DNA of 64,000 bases from Gnetum montanum (lineage: Eukaryota > Streptophyta > Gnetopsida > Gnetales > Gnetaceae), in NCBI GenBank assembly GCA_015680685.1, contig MNCI01026977.1:12109-76108 (forward strand), read 5' to 3'. Below are positions 47,764-58,488 of the stretch, piece after piece; position 1 is the first letter of the stretch; every line of letters starts with the position of its first letter. The notes beneath the pieces are model-generated. The model ran no database searches. It worked only from the letters and a program-made list of their open reading frames with translations, and was not told the origin of the DNA. A program made the position numbers and the translations under genes.

Positions 47764-49960
47764 ATGGACCATCTAATGTCCAACATGTCTTCTCACAGGA
47801 GAGATGCATTTGAACCACCGGTGCCGCAAGAATGTCAGGTGGTATATAAACATCCCAATGAATATGTCCCTGATTTCACATTCATCCTACATCGAGATGA
47901 ACATCTTCGATGGCGGGACATGAAGGGTAGCATCGTGCTATCGCCTGACCAAGTAGCTCCTGCGATGCTGTACCACAATCTGGGCAGAATGGGCATCCAG
48001 GATCGAGTGGTAGAGTATGTCATGGAGGACCATGACTTCCGGGACTATCGTCCCATGGAAGCTCAATGGATAAGAGATCAACAATAGGCTGAGAGATATG
48101 AACAACATAAGGGGAAACACTTCAATAACCCCTTATTCTCACAGGGGCTGCAAGACGATGGAGATCTCGTATTTCATGACACTCATTTGACCGAACTTCA
48201 CCTGGGGCCGCAGATCCTCCAGTCAGTCATCCAGAACTAGCCTCCAAGTGACCATGATCCTCAAGGGGATGGTGGGTCACGAAGCAAAGCTAGAGGAGAT
48301 GATCGCAACCATCACCAGGGTAGATGGGGAGATCGACGCTGAAGCAGCAGCGATGCCTCTCCTTCTTCTCCGTCCTCCCCCTCTCCTTCACCTTCCTCCA
48401 GCTCAGGTTCTGAGCGTCACAAGGGAAGGTTGGAGAGAAGGGACGGTGGTAAGCAGGTTCGAGTGGGGAAACGTGAGGGAGCATGCGATCAATCGCGTGG
48501 CCCTCTCCAGCATGAAAGAAGGGGTAGCAGAAATCATCGCAAACGTCATAGTCCCCAACAGGACTATAATTCAGATGAGCCGTTGTTAGCTACTCGGAGC
48601 ATGCTCTACATTGTAGAGGCAGTTCATATCCCAAGTAGGCACATGAAGGACAGCCGGATCAAGTGTGTTGACATGAACAACATCCCCAGATTTGAAGGGG
48701 GATACAACTGTGATTCACAGACCCATTTGCAGGCATTCCATGATGCTTGCACCCTGCAAAATATCGATAATGATTGGCAACAGTTAAAGCTGTTCCCCCG
48801 AACACTCATCAAAGAAGTCGAAAGTTGGTATCGGTCCTTAGAGCTGGAATCAGTCAGAAGATGGAGTACGATGCTTGAAATATTTAATGACAAATATCAA
48901 ACGTACTCTAGAGTGGCAAATCTAAGAAGGCAAATCCAAGGTTGGAAACAAGGGAATCATGAACCCTTGGATGCCTCCATGAGCAGGTACTACTCACTAT
49001 TGCATCGGTGCCTTGGTCATGGTTATTCTTAGCGGGCACAGCTTCACCACATTATTGATGGGATCCACTTTGAAACAAGAAAGACCCTTGGTGTCTATGC
49101 CAAGGGACGACTGTCAGAGCTAAAAGCCCATCAGTTGGAGTGCCTCATTGATTAGGTGGCCAAAGAGGAAGGAGAACTCAGAAAAAGGAGAGTGCTGAAG
49201 AATTCAACTAGGATCCTTCCCTTAGAAAAAGGGGGGTTCGATTTTATGATGAGGACGAAGAGTCACCACTGGAAGTAGTGGTGAATCAGAAGACTGTTCC
49301 GTTACAAAATTTTGCATTTGAAATATCGGCAAATGTGGATAAAATGTGGGACTCTTTGGATGAAAGATTCCAAAGTGTATTAAAAATTTTAGAAGAGTCC
49401 AAAGAATAGGGTAGTAACCATGATCGACTCAGGAAAAAGGGAGCTGAACATACCCAACACAAAGGTAAGGGAAAAGTTGCTGCAGCTGAACAAGTTGTAG
49501 ACTCTGACACCGAAGAGGATGATGGATGTGGCATATGCCAATAGGAAAATCCCAAGGGATGTTTTCCTGTGGTGTCTCACCTACAAGAGTCTGGGGTCTA
49601 TGCCTTGAACCCTTATTTGGGACAGAGGTAGATGCCCCGAAGGTTTCCTTATCCACAAGGTAACCCCTGGCAATTCCACCAACAGCAGCAAGGATACTAC
49701 CCGAGTGGAACACCTCTGCAACCGTACGAGTATTTCCAGCAGTGGTAGCAACCACAAGCATGGGGGATGCCACCACCAAGGCAGCAGTATTCTTACAAGT
49801 AGCTAGATCGTTACGGGTACTATGTTCAGCAGCCCATCTGTTCAAGAGAGTCTTCTAGTCATGCAGCCTTTCCTGGTTACTACCACCCCCTGAATATTTC
49901 AAACATCCATCTCCATCACCCAAGGGGACAAATCCACATCACTTCTACCCTCCGTGCTTC
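47764..49960 (+). pseudogene. gag of element E
   Basis: An N-terminal domain (47764-48087) with DFTFILHRDEHLRWRDM, then an acidic and Ser/Pro-rich linker, an Arg-rich stretch, and the capsid-like domain (48580-49032: MNNIPRFEGGYNCDSQTHLQ, LFPRTLIKEVESWY, YYSLLHRCLGHGYS). Next come a helical segment, a worn knuckle (DDGCGICQ near 49520, His replaced by Asn) and a Gln/Tyr/Pro-rich tail (49620-49850). It packages element RNA in the family. Frame shifts and stops split it. Confidence 0.8.
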
Positions 49961-50300
49961 AAGAAAGAGCCCCTTGAGTGCTTCATCTGGCTTGAGCTAG
50001 CAGATTAGTCCATCATCGTTCCTTTGGGTTTGGTAGAGGACATTGTGACCACCGTTTGTGGGTGGTCCTACCCTGCTGACTTCCTGGTCATCCGTGTTAA
50101 AAACTGTAAGGGGAACTTCCCAATCATCATGGGAAGAGCCTGGCTAAGCACGGTGGATGCACGACTAGGACTCTAAGATTTGTCCCTAGAAATTTCACAG
50201 GATAATCCTTTCGGGAAGATCGAGAAGAAACGAGTTCCATGCATCACGTATAGTGACTCAGGGTGTAAGTGTGTGCAGCAGCTATGATCCGTTAAGCGGA
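49961..50300 (+). pseudogene. Protease C-terminal half of element E
   Basis: Recognisable: VPLGLVEDIVTTVCGWSYPA and IIMGRAWLSTVDARLGL, the second half of a retropepsin. The active-site D-S/T-G half is missing. A text around tgcttcaagaaagagcccct (49968) recurs near 50548, which marks the likely site of the rearrangement. Confidence 0.7.
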
Positions 50301-50559
50301 CATCCATTCAAGCATGCAGTTAGTGTACTGAGGAATCACAAATTCAACAGTGCCTGTATGCAGCAACCACTACCCAAGAAGGCACCCAGTGGCTGACAGC
50401 TGATCCTGCTAGCAACACAATCTGCATGGAACCGTTTGAGGGGCTCGTGGAAGCCTACATTGATAGCATGGATGTGATGAAGGATATTCATTGACAAACC
50501 TTCATCATTGATGACTTTGATGATTGGGGAAAGCTAGAGATCCCTGAGTGCTTCAAGCA

Positions 50560-52040
50560 AGAGCCCCTTGAATTAAAATCTCTGCCGGCTCATTTAGAGT
50601 ATGCATTCTTGCAAAATGGTAAGCCGGTAATTATCAACACTACCCTTGCTCCTGAACAGAAAAAGAAGTTACTGGTGAATGTAAACAAATGGGTTGCCTC
50701 ATTTGCGTGGTCCTATTCTGAGCTAGGTGGAGTTGATCCCAGGATCTGCCAGCACTGGGTCTATCTTAACCCTTCCATGAAGCCATGGCGACAACCACAA
50801 AGACAGTTAAATCCCAAGTTGAAGCAGATAGTAAAGGAGGAAATTGAACAACTGCTTAAGGCGGGATTCATCTATTTAGTCGCCGATAGCGAATGGGTTA
50901 GCCCACTCATTATTGTACCTAAGAAAGGTGGTAAGTAGAGGGTCTGTATTGATTTCTAGTTGCTCAATATGGCAACGTTCAAGGACCACTTCCCACTCCC
51001 ATTTGTTGACCAGGTGTTGGACATAATCGCAGGACACCAATATTACAGCTTTTTGGATGGTTATAGTGGTTATAACCAGATTCAAATCGCACCAGAGGAC
51101 CAAGCCAAAACTACTTTCACAAGTCCATGGGAAACTTTTGCATATAAGAAGATGCCCTTTGGCCTGTGCAATGCGACTGCGACATTCCAACGCCTTGTCT
51201 TATGCATCTTCCAGCAACAAATCGGCAATGGTGTAGAAGTCTTCATGGATGACTTCTCCACCTATGGTGCGACGTTTGAGCAAGCATTGGACTGCCTAGA
51301 GCAAGTTCTAAAGAGGTGTGTAGACACCAATCTGTGGCTCAACTAGCAAAAGAGCCATCTGATGGTCCAAGAGGGCATAGTGTTGGGGCATCTCATTTCA
51401 TCAATAGGGATTAGTGTAGACCCTGAAAAGATCAGGGTCATCCAAGGAATTACCCACCAACCAAGTACTGTCAAAGATGTGTGGTCATTCCTTAGGCACT
51501 CTGGTTACTACCAGTGCTTCATTAAACATTTCTCAAGGATAGCTCGATTGTTGGTAGAGCTTACAAAGAAAGACGTTCTGTTTGTTTGGACTAAGGAATG
51601 TGAGTCCGCATTCCAAGAGCTAAAGCAGAAACTCATAGAAGCTTCGGGTCTACAGGCACCTAATTGGTCCAGGCCCTTCCATATTATGATGGATGCCTCC
51701 AACTACGATTTGGAAGCTGTGCTTACACACTGTGACAATTAGAAACATCCGTATTATATCCACTATGTAAGCTATAGCATTTTGGGTACACAACTGAACT
51801 ACACCACCACTGAGAAAGAATTGATGGCGGTGGTGTTTGCATTGGATAAATTCTAGCACTATGTGCTTGGATACGAGGTGTTTGTGCACATAGACCACAG
51901 TGCTATCCAGTTCCTGATGAAAAAACCAACGGTAAGCCCCTGCATAATCTGGTGGTTGGTAATTCTTCAAGAGTTTGATCTGACCATGGTAGACAGAAAA
52001 GGGTCCAAGAATGTGGTTGCTGACCATTTGTCTCGATTAT
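50560..52040 (+). pseudogene. Reverse transcriptase and RNase H of element E
   Basis: RT: PLIIVPKKGGK then RVCIDF after a TAG, GYSGYNQI, MPFGLCNATATFQR, and the catalytic box FMDD at 51242-51253. The thumb and connection follow (GHLISSIGI, FLRHSGYYQCFI). RNase H: FHIMMDASNYDLEAVL with Asp, TTEKELMAVVFAL with Glu, and the C-terminal KGSKNVVADHLSRL ending near 52040. Stops at about 50935, 50957, 51344, 51740 and 51856 are mostly TAG at positions where Trp or another conserved residue is expected. Confidence 0.85.
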
Positions 52041-52089
52041 GATGGGATAACACAGAAGAGGAGAAGCCTTTATCGGATCAATTTCTAGA

Positions 52090-53460
52090 TGAACTCCTCT
52101 TCACAGGCACCGTTGATCCCCAAGCATCCAAAGAATCTCCTTGGTTCAACCACATCCTTACCTACCTTACAACATAGGAGCTACCAAAAGAATGGAACCA
52201 TCGGCAGAAACAACAATTTCTCCATAAGGCCAAGCATTTCATGGAAATGAATGACCACCTCTACAAGGTGTGCACAGACAACTTGGTCCGATGGTATGTC
52301 CCTGATGTTGATACACTGCGCATCCTCCAAGATGCTCACGAGGGCCCTTGTGGGGGCCACTATGCTGGACATAGAACAACCATTAAAATCCTACTTGCAG
52401 GGTATTATTGGCCTACACTCTTCAGGGACACACAATGGTTCGCCTGCTCCTATGAACGATGCCAACGAGATGGTGGGATGTCAGCATGGTTGGAGGGACC
52501 TCAACAGTGGATTCAACCACTGGAGCCCTTTGACATTTGGGGTATAGACCTCATGGGGCCCATCACCCCCTTATCAAATGGAAAGGCGTATATCATCGTG
52601 GCGGTGGACTACTATACAAAGTGGGTAGAAGCGGCAACCGTCATTGACTGTTCTTCCAACACCACCGCACGATTTGTTCAACAAAAAATCATTACCAGGT
52701 TTGTAGTGCCTCGTGCACTTATTTCTAACAATGGGATTCACTTCACAAGGGTTACTTTTCGTAAACTCATGCAACGCTTAGGAGTAACACAAAAATTTAC
52801 AACACCTTATCACCCCCAAGCCAATGGGCAGGCCGAAGTCACAAGTAGGGAAATTACTAAGATCCTTACACGAATAATTAGCAAATACAGGAGGGACTGG
52901 AGTACCAAGCTTGACGATGCCCTATGGACTTATCGCTCCACCTGGAAACTTCCTGTTGGGTACTCTCCCTATGAGTTAGTGTATGGTAAGTTGCCAACAC
53001 TTCCAATCTAAGCAGAACTCTGAACACTATCCACCGCCTGTGACCTTGACCTTGACCTAACCCTAGAACAACGAGAACGATTAATCAATTTAAGTGTGCT
53101 AGATGAGAACCAATTAGTAGCCCTATTTTCCAATGAAACCCACAAGGCCTACAACAAGCAAATACATGATCGTAAGATTAGAAAGGTCACCTTTTGGTGT
53201 GGAGACAAGGTATTGTATTGGAATCCCTCACATATATCCCAACCGATGAAGTTTCAAACGCCATGGGAGGGACCTTATATTGTCTCCAAAACCTTCCCAT
53301 CCAGAGCCTTGCTAATTCACAAACCTAGGGATCCCACCAGAATGCAGTTGGTCAATCGCCAACAACTCAAACCTTTCCGTGAGTTTCACACAGCTAGTGT
53401 CACAGCCTCATCATCAGCCGATCATCCACACTCCATATTTTGCATCCCCCCCCTTTCCAC
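52090..53460 (+). pseudogene. Integrase of element E
   Basis: The zinc-binding region has two His (EGPCGGHYAGH) and a CSYERCQ pair spaced C-X4-C rather than C-X2-C. The core is open for 256 codons (52241-53011). The first catalytic Asp (GIDLMGP) is at 52547-52549; the second is Asn (ISNNGIHF, 52727-52729, GAC to AAC); the Glu is at 52835-52837. The C-terminal domain (53096-53400) has GDKVLYWNPSH and PWEGPYIVS. It is the best-preserved pol domain of the window, but catalytically altered. Confidence 0.85.
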
Positions 53461-53473
53461 TCAGTCATGGGGG
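53461..53473 (+). promoter_or_regulatory. Second copy of the polypurine motif at the pol end
   Basis: TCAGTCATGGGGG, identical to the motif in front of the 3' LTR (58474-58486). Related text occurs at the end of pol in B (near 33622) and at the gag/spacer junctions of A (near 23095) and C (near 39130). It may act as a central purine tract. Confidence 0.5.
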
Positions 53474-55407
53474 AGACCCTCATCCCTACTAACCATTTCA
53501 CTGCACCCCTCATGATTTTATCATTTTTTGTTTTACACTTTTTTTGTTTTCTATTTTTTGTTTTTTCCTTCTTTGTTTTGTACCCTTTTTGTTTTCCAAT
53601 TTTTTGTGCTCTTTTTGCTTACTTTTTGTCGTCATCCTATTGTTTGGCGCGGTTGGTTTTCATTCTGATGGGTACTGAAATAGTCTTCCTAGTTTTCTAG
53701 TTCCTGCCTTTGCATGGTTGTCCTTGGTTTTATGACATTCCACTTCATATACTCAACCGTGAGTCCATGCCATCCACCCATTCACCATCTCATGGTTTTC
53801 CTTGTGTCGTGCACATGAAACCCCTTAAATTAAAAATGTTTTAATGAATGTGTAACTTGTGTAGTTCCCTGACTGCAGGATGACCCACTGGTTTGAATCG
53901 GGTGTGAATTCAAAGGGAATGCTTTATTCATTATTTGTTCTATTCCCTAGGTTGCTGATGTCTCCTTACGGATTTCCTACCACTCCACGTCTCTCTCCGC
54001 AGAAGTTTTTGGGTATTCAACCTTGCATGGTGTGGTCCTCATTCGAAAAAAGAAAAGAAAAGAAAAAAAACAAGAAAAGAAAAAACAAAAACAAACAAAA
54101 TAAATTGAGGATTCAAAGCACACCCCTTCGTCGGATGCATGCACACACGCATGGGTCTTTGCATGGTGTGGTTCCCCCACACAGAATAAAAAAACAAAAC
54201 CATATCACAGTGGGAATTCAAAGCACACCCCTTAGACCATCTCTCACGGGCCACCCACATTTGTTATGGGACGTCCTTGGTCCTCTCTAACTTTGTCCCG
54301 TTTCACTTCCCTCTTTTCACGTTTCTTGGAGTGGTGGTTTTCTATGTGGTCATTCTTGTTTCCTTGGGGGATGGTCGGGATTTTGTCTATAGCTACGAGG
54401 TCACTAGTCGCGGATGATTTTGGGTCTAATTTTAGGAAGATTCTACTGGGACACTTAACCATGCTTACACGTGGGGTTTCATGTGGCTGACACTCGGTCT
54501 TTTCATTTTCTTCTCTCCTTCCATTCTCGCTTCTCTTCGTACTCACCTCACTGCCCTTTTTATGTTGTGTGTTCATCGTGTTTCCTGTTGGTCTCTCATG
54601 CCTTGGCGGGTTTCTCTTGGTTGGCGTCTTCACTCGTAACACCATTTATCGGCTCCCGAGTCCACGGACCCTGGTGTCAAGGGTATGCAGGGGCTTTACG
54701 GCTGTTGCTTGCTATGGGGAGGACCCACCTGCATATTCTTAGTTTTGCTTGTTACGTCTCCACTCCTTTGGATTTCTTGGTTCATTGTTTCAGTGTCCCA
54801 TCGTTCGATGCCATCCTTGCTTGAGTTCTTTTTGACCCTCATTCTCCAATTTTGTTTTGTTTTTGCACTTAATTTCCTTCCTCTTGTCTTTCGCCATGAT
54901 TGAGCCTTTTCTGCGCTTCAATCGCCTCAATTTAGATTTTTAAATTGTTCATTTCGGGTTTTTTTGGGTTGGTCAACGCTGGTCCACGGGTGAATAGTGC
55001 TACATATACGGGGCCCCGTATATGTAGCCACTATGTATATGTGGCTGTGTATACGTGGCCCCGTCGACACAGTGCCCAACCCCTATAAATACCCTGCTGC
55101 ACTTTGTATTTTTCATCATTTGGAGTCCAACTTGAGGGGAATTTTTACCATTTTTTCTGCCTAACCCTTCCCAACGCACCTACATTCTATCGTGTGTCTG
55201 CATCAACCTATCTTCTTCCTTTTACACAACCTGGAGGTATGCACTTAGTCGTGGGGGGGNCTTTGGTCCTAACCCCTAACGTAACACTCCGGGAGACTTA
55301 ACGGTGTGCCTGTGCCATTAACATAACTTGGTCAAGCTGAAAAAGGTATATACAGACCATTTTAGGCTAGTTTTAAATAGTCTAACAGATGGTTATGTTT
55401 GTTTCAA
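53474..55407 (+). other. Inter-ORF spacer of element E
   Basis: Non-coding. It holds a T-rich stretch (53520-53640), an A/G-rich stretch (54045-54110), a diverged direct repeat with ttcaaagcacacccctt (54113 and 54217), and a promoter-like module at 54999-55091. An N lies at 55260. Open frames here are low-complexity and lack support. Confidence 0.5.
54999..55091 (+). promoter_or_regulatory. Internal promoter-like module upstream of ORF3
   Basis: A perfect 30-bp palindrome (54999-55028, each arm GCTACATATACGGGG) is followed by more inverted words (GTATATGTGGC, GTATACGTGGCCCCGTCGAC) and then CTATAAATA at 55083-55091. The LTRs of the same element have the same layout: CCCCGTATACG and CGTCGAC words, then CTATAAATA. 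The ORF3 ATG is about 320 bases downstream. Confidence 0.6.
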
Positions 55408-58233
55408 ATGGCACCCAAGCCCAGGCATCCAAGGGACGAAGGACCATCACAACTAAGGGACAAGCGCCCACGTACAGGAAGGGGATGAGGAGTGCAACCG
55501 CCAGAGTATGCAGAGGGTTCTCATGCAACTAGACCCATCTGCGAACAACCTAACGTGGAATCTGTCCACTAGATTTTCGAAGAGGATATTCCCGGCGTGT
55601 AATCACTAGGGGATGAGATGCCTGGGATAGCATCATGGCTTAAGGTCACACTAACCTAAGCCTGCCTTGATGTTATCATGCCACGCGAGGTGCAACGGAT
55701 GGTCCTCCAAGAGTTAAATTTTGGGCCATTCCTCGAGAACGCTCTAGAAGATGTTAGACTTCAATTGCAGAGCTCTCCGATGTGGCCAGTCATCACAACT
55801 AGTGGTGAATGGTACTTAGGAGAAACATACCTCTTCTAGACAAACCGGCAACTAGGGTCAAGAGTAAGAATCAAGAACATATATGTCTCTTACTCTTCAG
55901 ATGCAATAGCACAAGCTTTGGGGTTGCTCGAAATTGGGGTAGATGTGGTGGAAATTCCTAAGCAGGCCGATCTAGGGGTAAAGGTGTAATGGATCCAACG
56001 GTGCTATGGGGTAGAGCGCAAGGATTTCGGCTCCTTGACCACAATGGAGAGAGTCTATTCAAAGGTAGCATCTTACCATCTTAATCCAACGGTGAGACCC
56101 AGCAAAATCACTACCTTTTCCACTCGTGTGTGTGCCGTCTTGAGTGGGAAATTTCCCATGAGTCTTCCACAGCTAAGGTTTTTGAAAATTGAAAAGAGGT
56201 TCACAGAGAACGAACATGGAAGACGCGCTCTCCCTTTTCCTTGCTTAATCTAAAAGTTATGCAAACGGGTAGGGATAGCATGGTACTCTAATGATATCAT
56301 CCGGCGCACCCCAATTACCTCGTGGCGAGAAATGATGAAAGAAAAAACTCCTGCCGCCACACAGACAGAGGAAGAGCAGTAACCGCCTCCACCACCTTTG
56401 CAAACAACACAGCCGGGCTCGCAAACAATAGCAACATACATCCGTGAAATCTGAGAAATGCTCTCGAATCAGCGAGAGCAATCTGGCAGAACTGGTGGAG
56501 GAGATGATCCTTCGGTCTATCACCCTGCCATGAGTCACCTAGAGCAAGTGGCGCAATTAGTCAGCTTGCTTGAAAGGGAGGGGCCAATATTTTCTGCTAC
56601 CCGAGCATCCAAGATGTATCAACTGCAACTCAGGAATTATTCCCTGAAATGTCAGGGAATGCTACTACCTTCTTGGTATGCTTGGAGGATGGTGAGGGGG
56701 CGACGGTCCTGGTGATGTAGCACCAGGGACAAGAAGTTGCGGTCGAAGTGGTTGCTGATACCATTGCTACCGCTCTCAATGCACTAGTAGCACCTGTACC
56801 AGACATCCATGGACTCCAAGATGTACAGATGTCTGCTAGAACTTCACGTAGTAAGATGGATGCAGCCCAACATGAAGAAATGTTGGACCGACTGATAGGA
56901 ATCATGCAACCGCTTCTGGATGTCTTCGATCTTCCAGACAACATCACTGCAACCCAGTCGGAGTTGTTATCGACAAGGGGCAAAAGCTTTGTTTTGGAAG
57001 GACAACTGAAGGCTACTCAAGCTACTTGTTAGCGCTTGACAATGGAGGTTGCCCAATTAAGGGCACAGCTTGCCAACCCAGCCATCCTCGACCGCGAAAT
57101 CACTAGAGATGAAGCTTTCCAATAGCTTTAGCTTAAACTTTAGGTCATTGAGGATGAAAGGGAGACAGTGATCCTAGATAAGGCCATAGCAGATGCTTGA
57201 GCATATCATTTAGAGAGAGACTTGGTCGAGGTTCACCAGGAGAACGTGCAGGTAACCATTGAAGTTCATTGCTTGCACAGTGTTGGTACAAAGAACGAGC
57301 ACATGAAAGATTTCATCCACCAACAGTAGGAAGAGCTAGCTAGGGTAAACGCCGATATGAGAAGGTTGGTTGCTGAGAATCAAAATCTTTCAATGGAGGA
57401 GGTTCGGGCATTACGACAGAAGTCTACAATCGAAATTGCCGCTTGGAGGAACGAGGCCCTAAAGTTTGAAAGAGTCAAAAATCATTATAGGGACCAAGTG
57501 GGATTGCAGAAAGAGGTGAACAAGAAGCACATTCATGTCGCTAAGGCCTAGATGAACCAAGCGCTCCAACAGCTTAGAGAAGGAGGAAATGTATGGCCAT
57601 CCATCTTCGATGGATTGAACGCTTACAACAAAGCAGAAATTCGCCTAAAGGAGCTGCAAATTGAAGAAATGACAGAATACATAGAGTTAGCCAACCTTTG
57701 GTTTGCAAACCTAGCTATGCTTACAACTGGGAGACCATGGTCAGAGCTAGAGAAACAAGTGGCCGCCTTGTATTCTCTATACGAGGGTGAGTTCCAAGCA
57801 CACAAGGAAACAAAATAGAAGCTGGCAATAGCAAACGTGGAACTCGAGGTCCTCCGTACAAGATTTGAAGGCCAACGTACGATTGTAGAGGACCTGGCCC
57901 AAAGAATGAGTGACTAACAGCAACTGCAAGCATCAATTCGAGTGTTCGATATTGAACGCAAACAGTTCACAGCCTAGTTTGTCAATTTGAAAGAACTCAT
58001 CCTGGCGCTGCCTTGCCCTTGGGAAATTCTAGTTCCAGCACACATTGGAGAAGTTGCCTGGACCGTGAACGACCCCAGCAGCAAAGAAGAGAAAATGAGG
58101 GCTCTCTTGGAGGCGTTTCGGCTGTCTTTGGAAGCTACAGCTGCCATAGGGTTACTAACATCCATGCCGCCACCAACGCACGGGCCAGAGGCTAGAGGGT
58201 GTCCATCAGAACCACTACCCCTAGGGATGGTGT
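55408..58233 (+). pseudogene. ORF3 of element E, unknown protein with long coiled coil
   Basis: ATG at 55408 in TTTCAAATGGC. The basic N-terminus (MAPKPRHPRDEG) is followed by a domain with LQELNFGPFLENALEDV and SGEWYLGETY. A conserved LPFPCLI string ends the globular part near 56250. A Pro/Gln linker follows, then from about 56750 to 57960 a Glu/Gln/Lys/Leu-rich heptad-like region, and a C-terminal domain (57987-58233). About 940 codons, with some ten stops, mostly TAG. No signal peptide or membrane span is seen, unlike the env-like ORFs of Athila elements. Homologues lie in A, B and C. Confidence 0.65.
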
Positions 58234-58473
58234 GACCTCCTCCAGCAATTTTGAACATCTTCTTACACCGCAGAGACTCCAGGATCGGCGAGGTGTTCAA
58301 TTTTGTCTCTGAACACCGCCATTTTTTTTGTAATTTGTCCTTCTCTGTTACTCGGGCACTTGGTAAATTCATGTTAGGTCATATGTGTGTCATTTATGTG
58401 TTTAAGTTATGTGTGTTGTAAATAAGAATCCATACCTTCCAAATTGTAAAGTAACTCGAGAACAAGTTTTTGC

Positions 58474-58488
58474 TCAGTCATGGGGGTA
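58474..58488 (+). promoter_or_regulatory. Polypurine tract of element E
   Basis: TCAGTCATGGGGGTA directly before the LTR start at 58489. Identical in core to the tract of element A. Confidence 0.8.

Noticed and set aside
54039-54290. Lys/Asn-rich and Phe-rich open frames
   Set aside because: They are read through an A/G-rich low-complexity tract in the non-coding spacer of element E.
54244-54903. Several open frames of 70-133 codons on both strands
   Set aside because: They lie in the post-pol spacer, overlap each other on opposite strands and have no counterpart in A, B or C.
55408-58233. ORF3 as a viral envelope gene
   Set aside because: No signal peptide, membrane span or furin-like site is seen in any of the three long copies.
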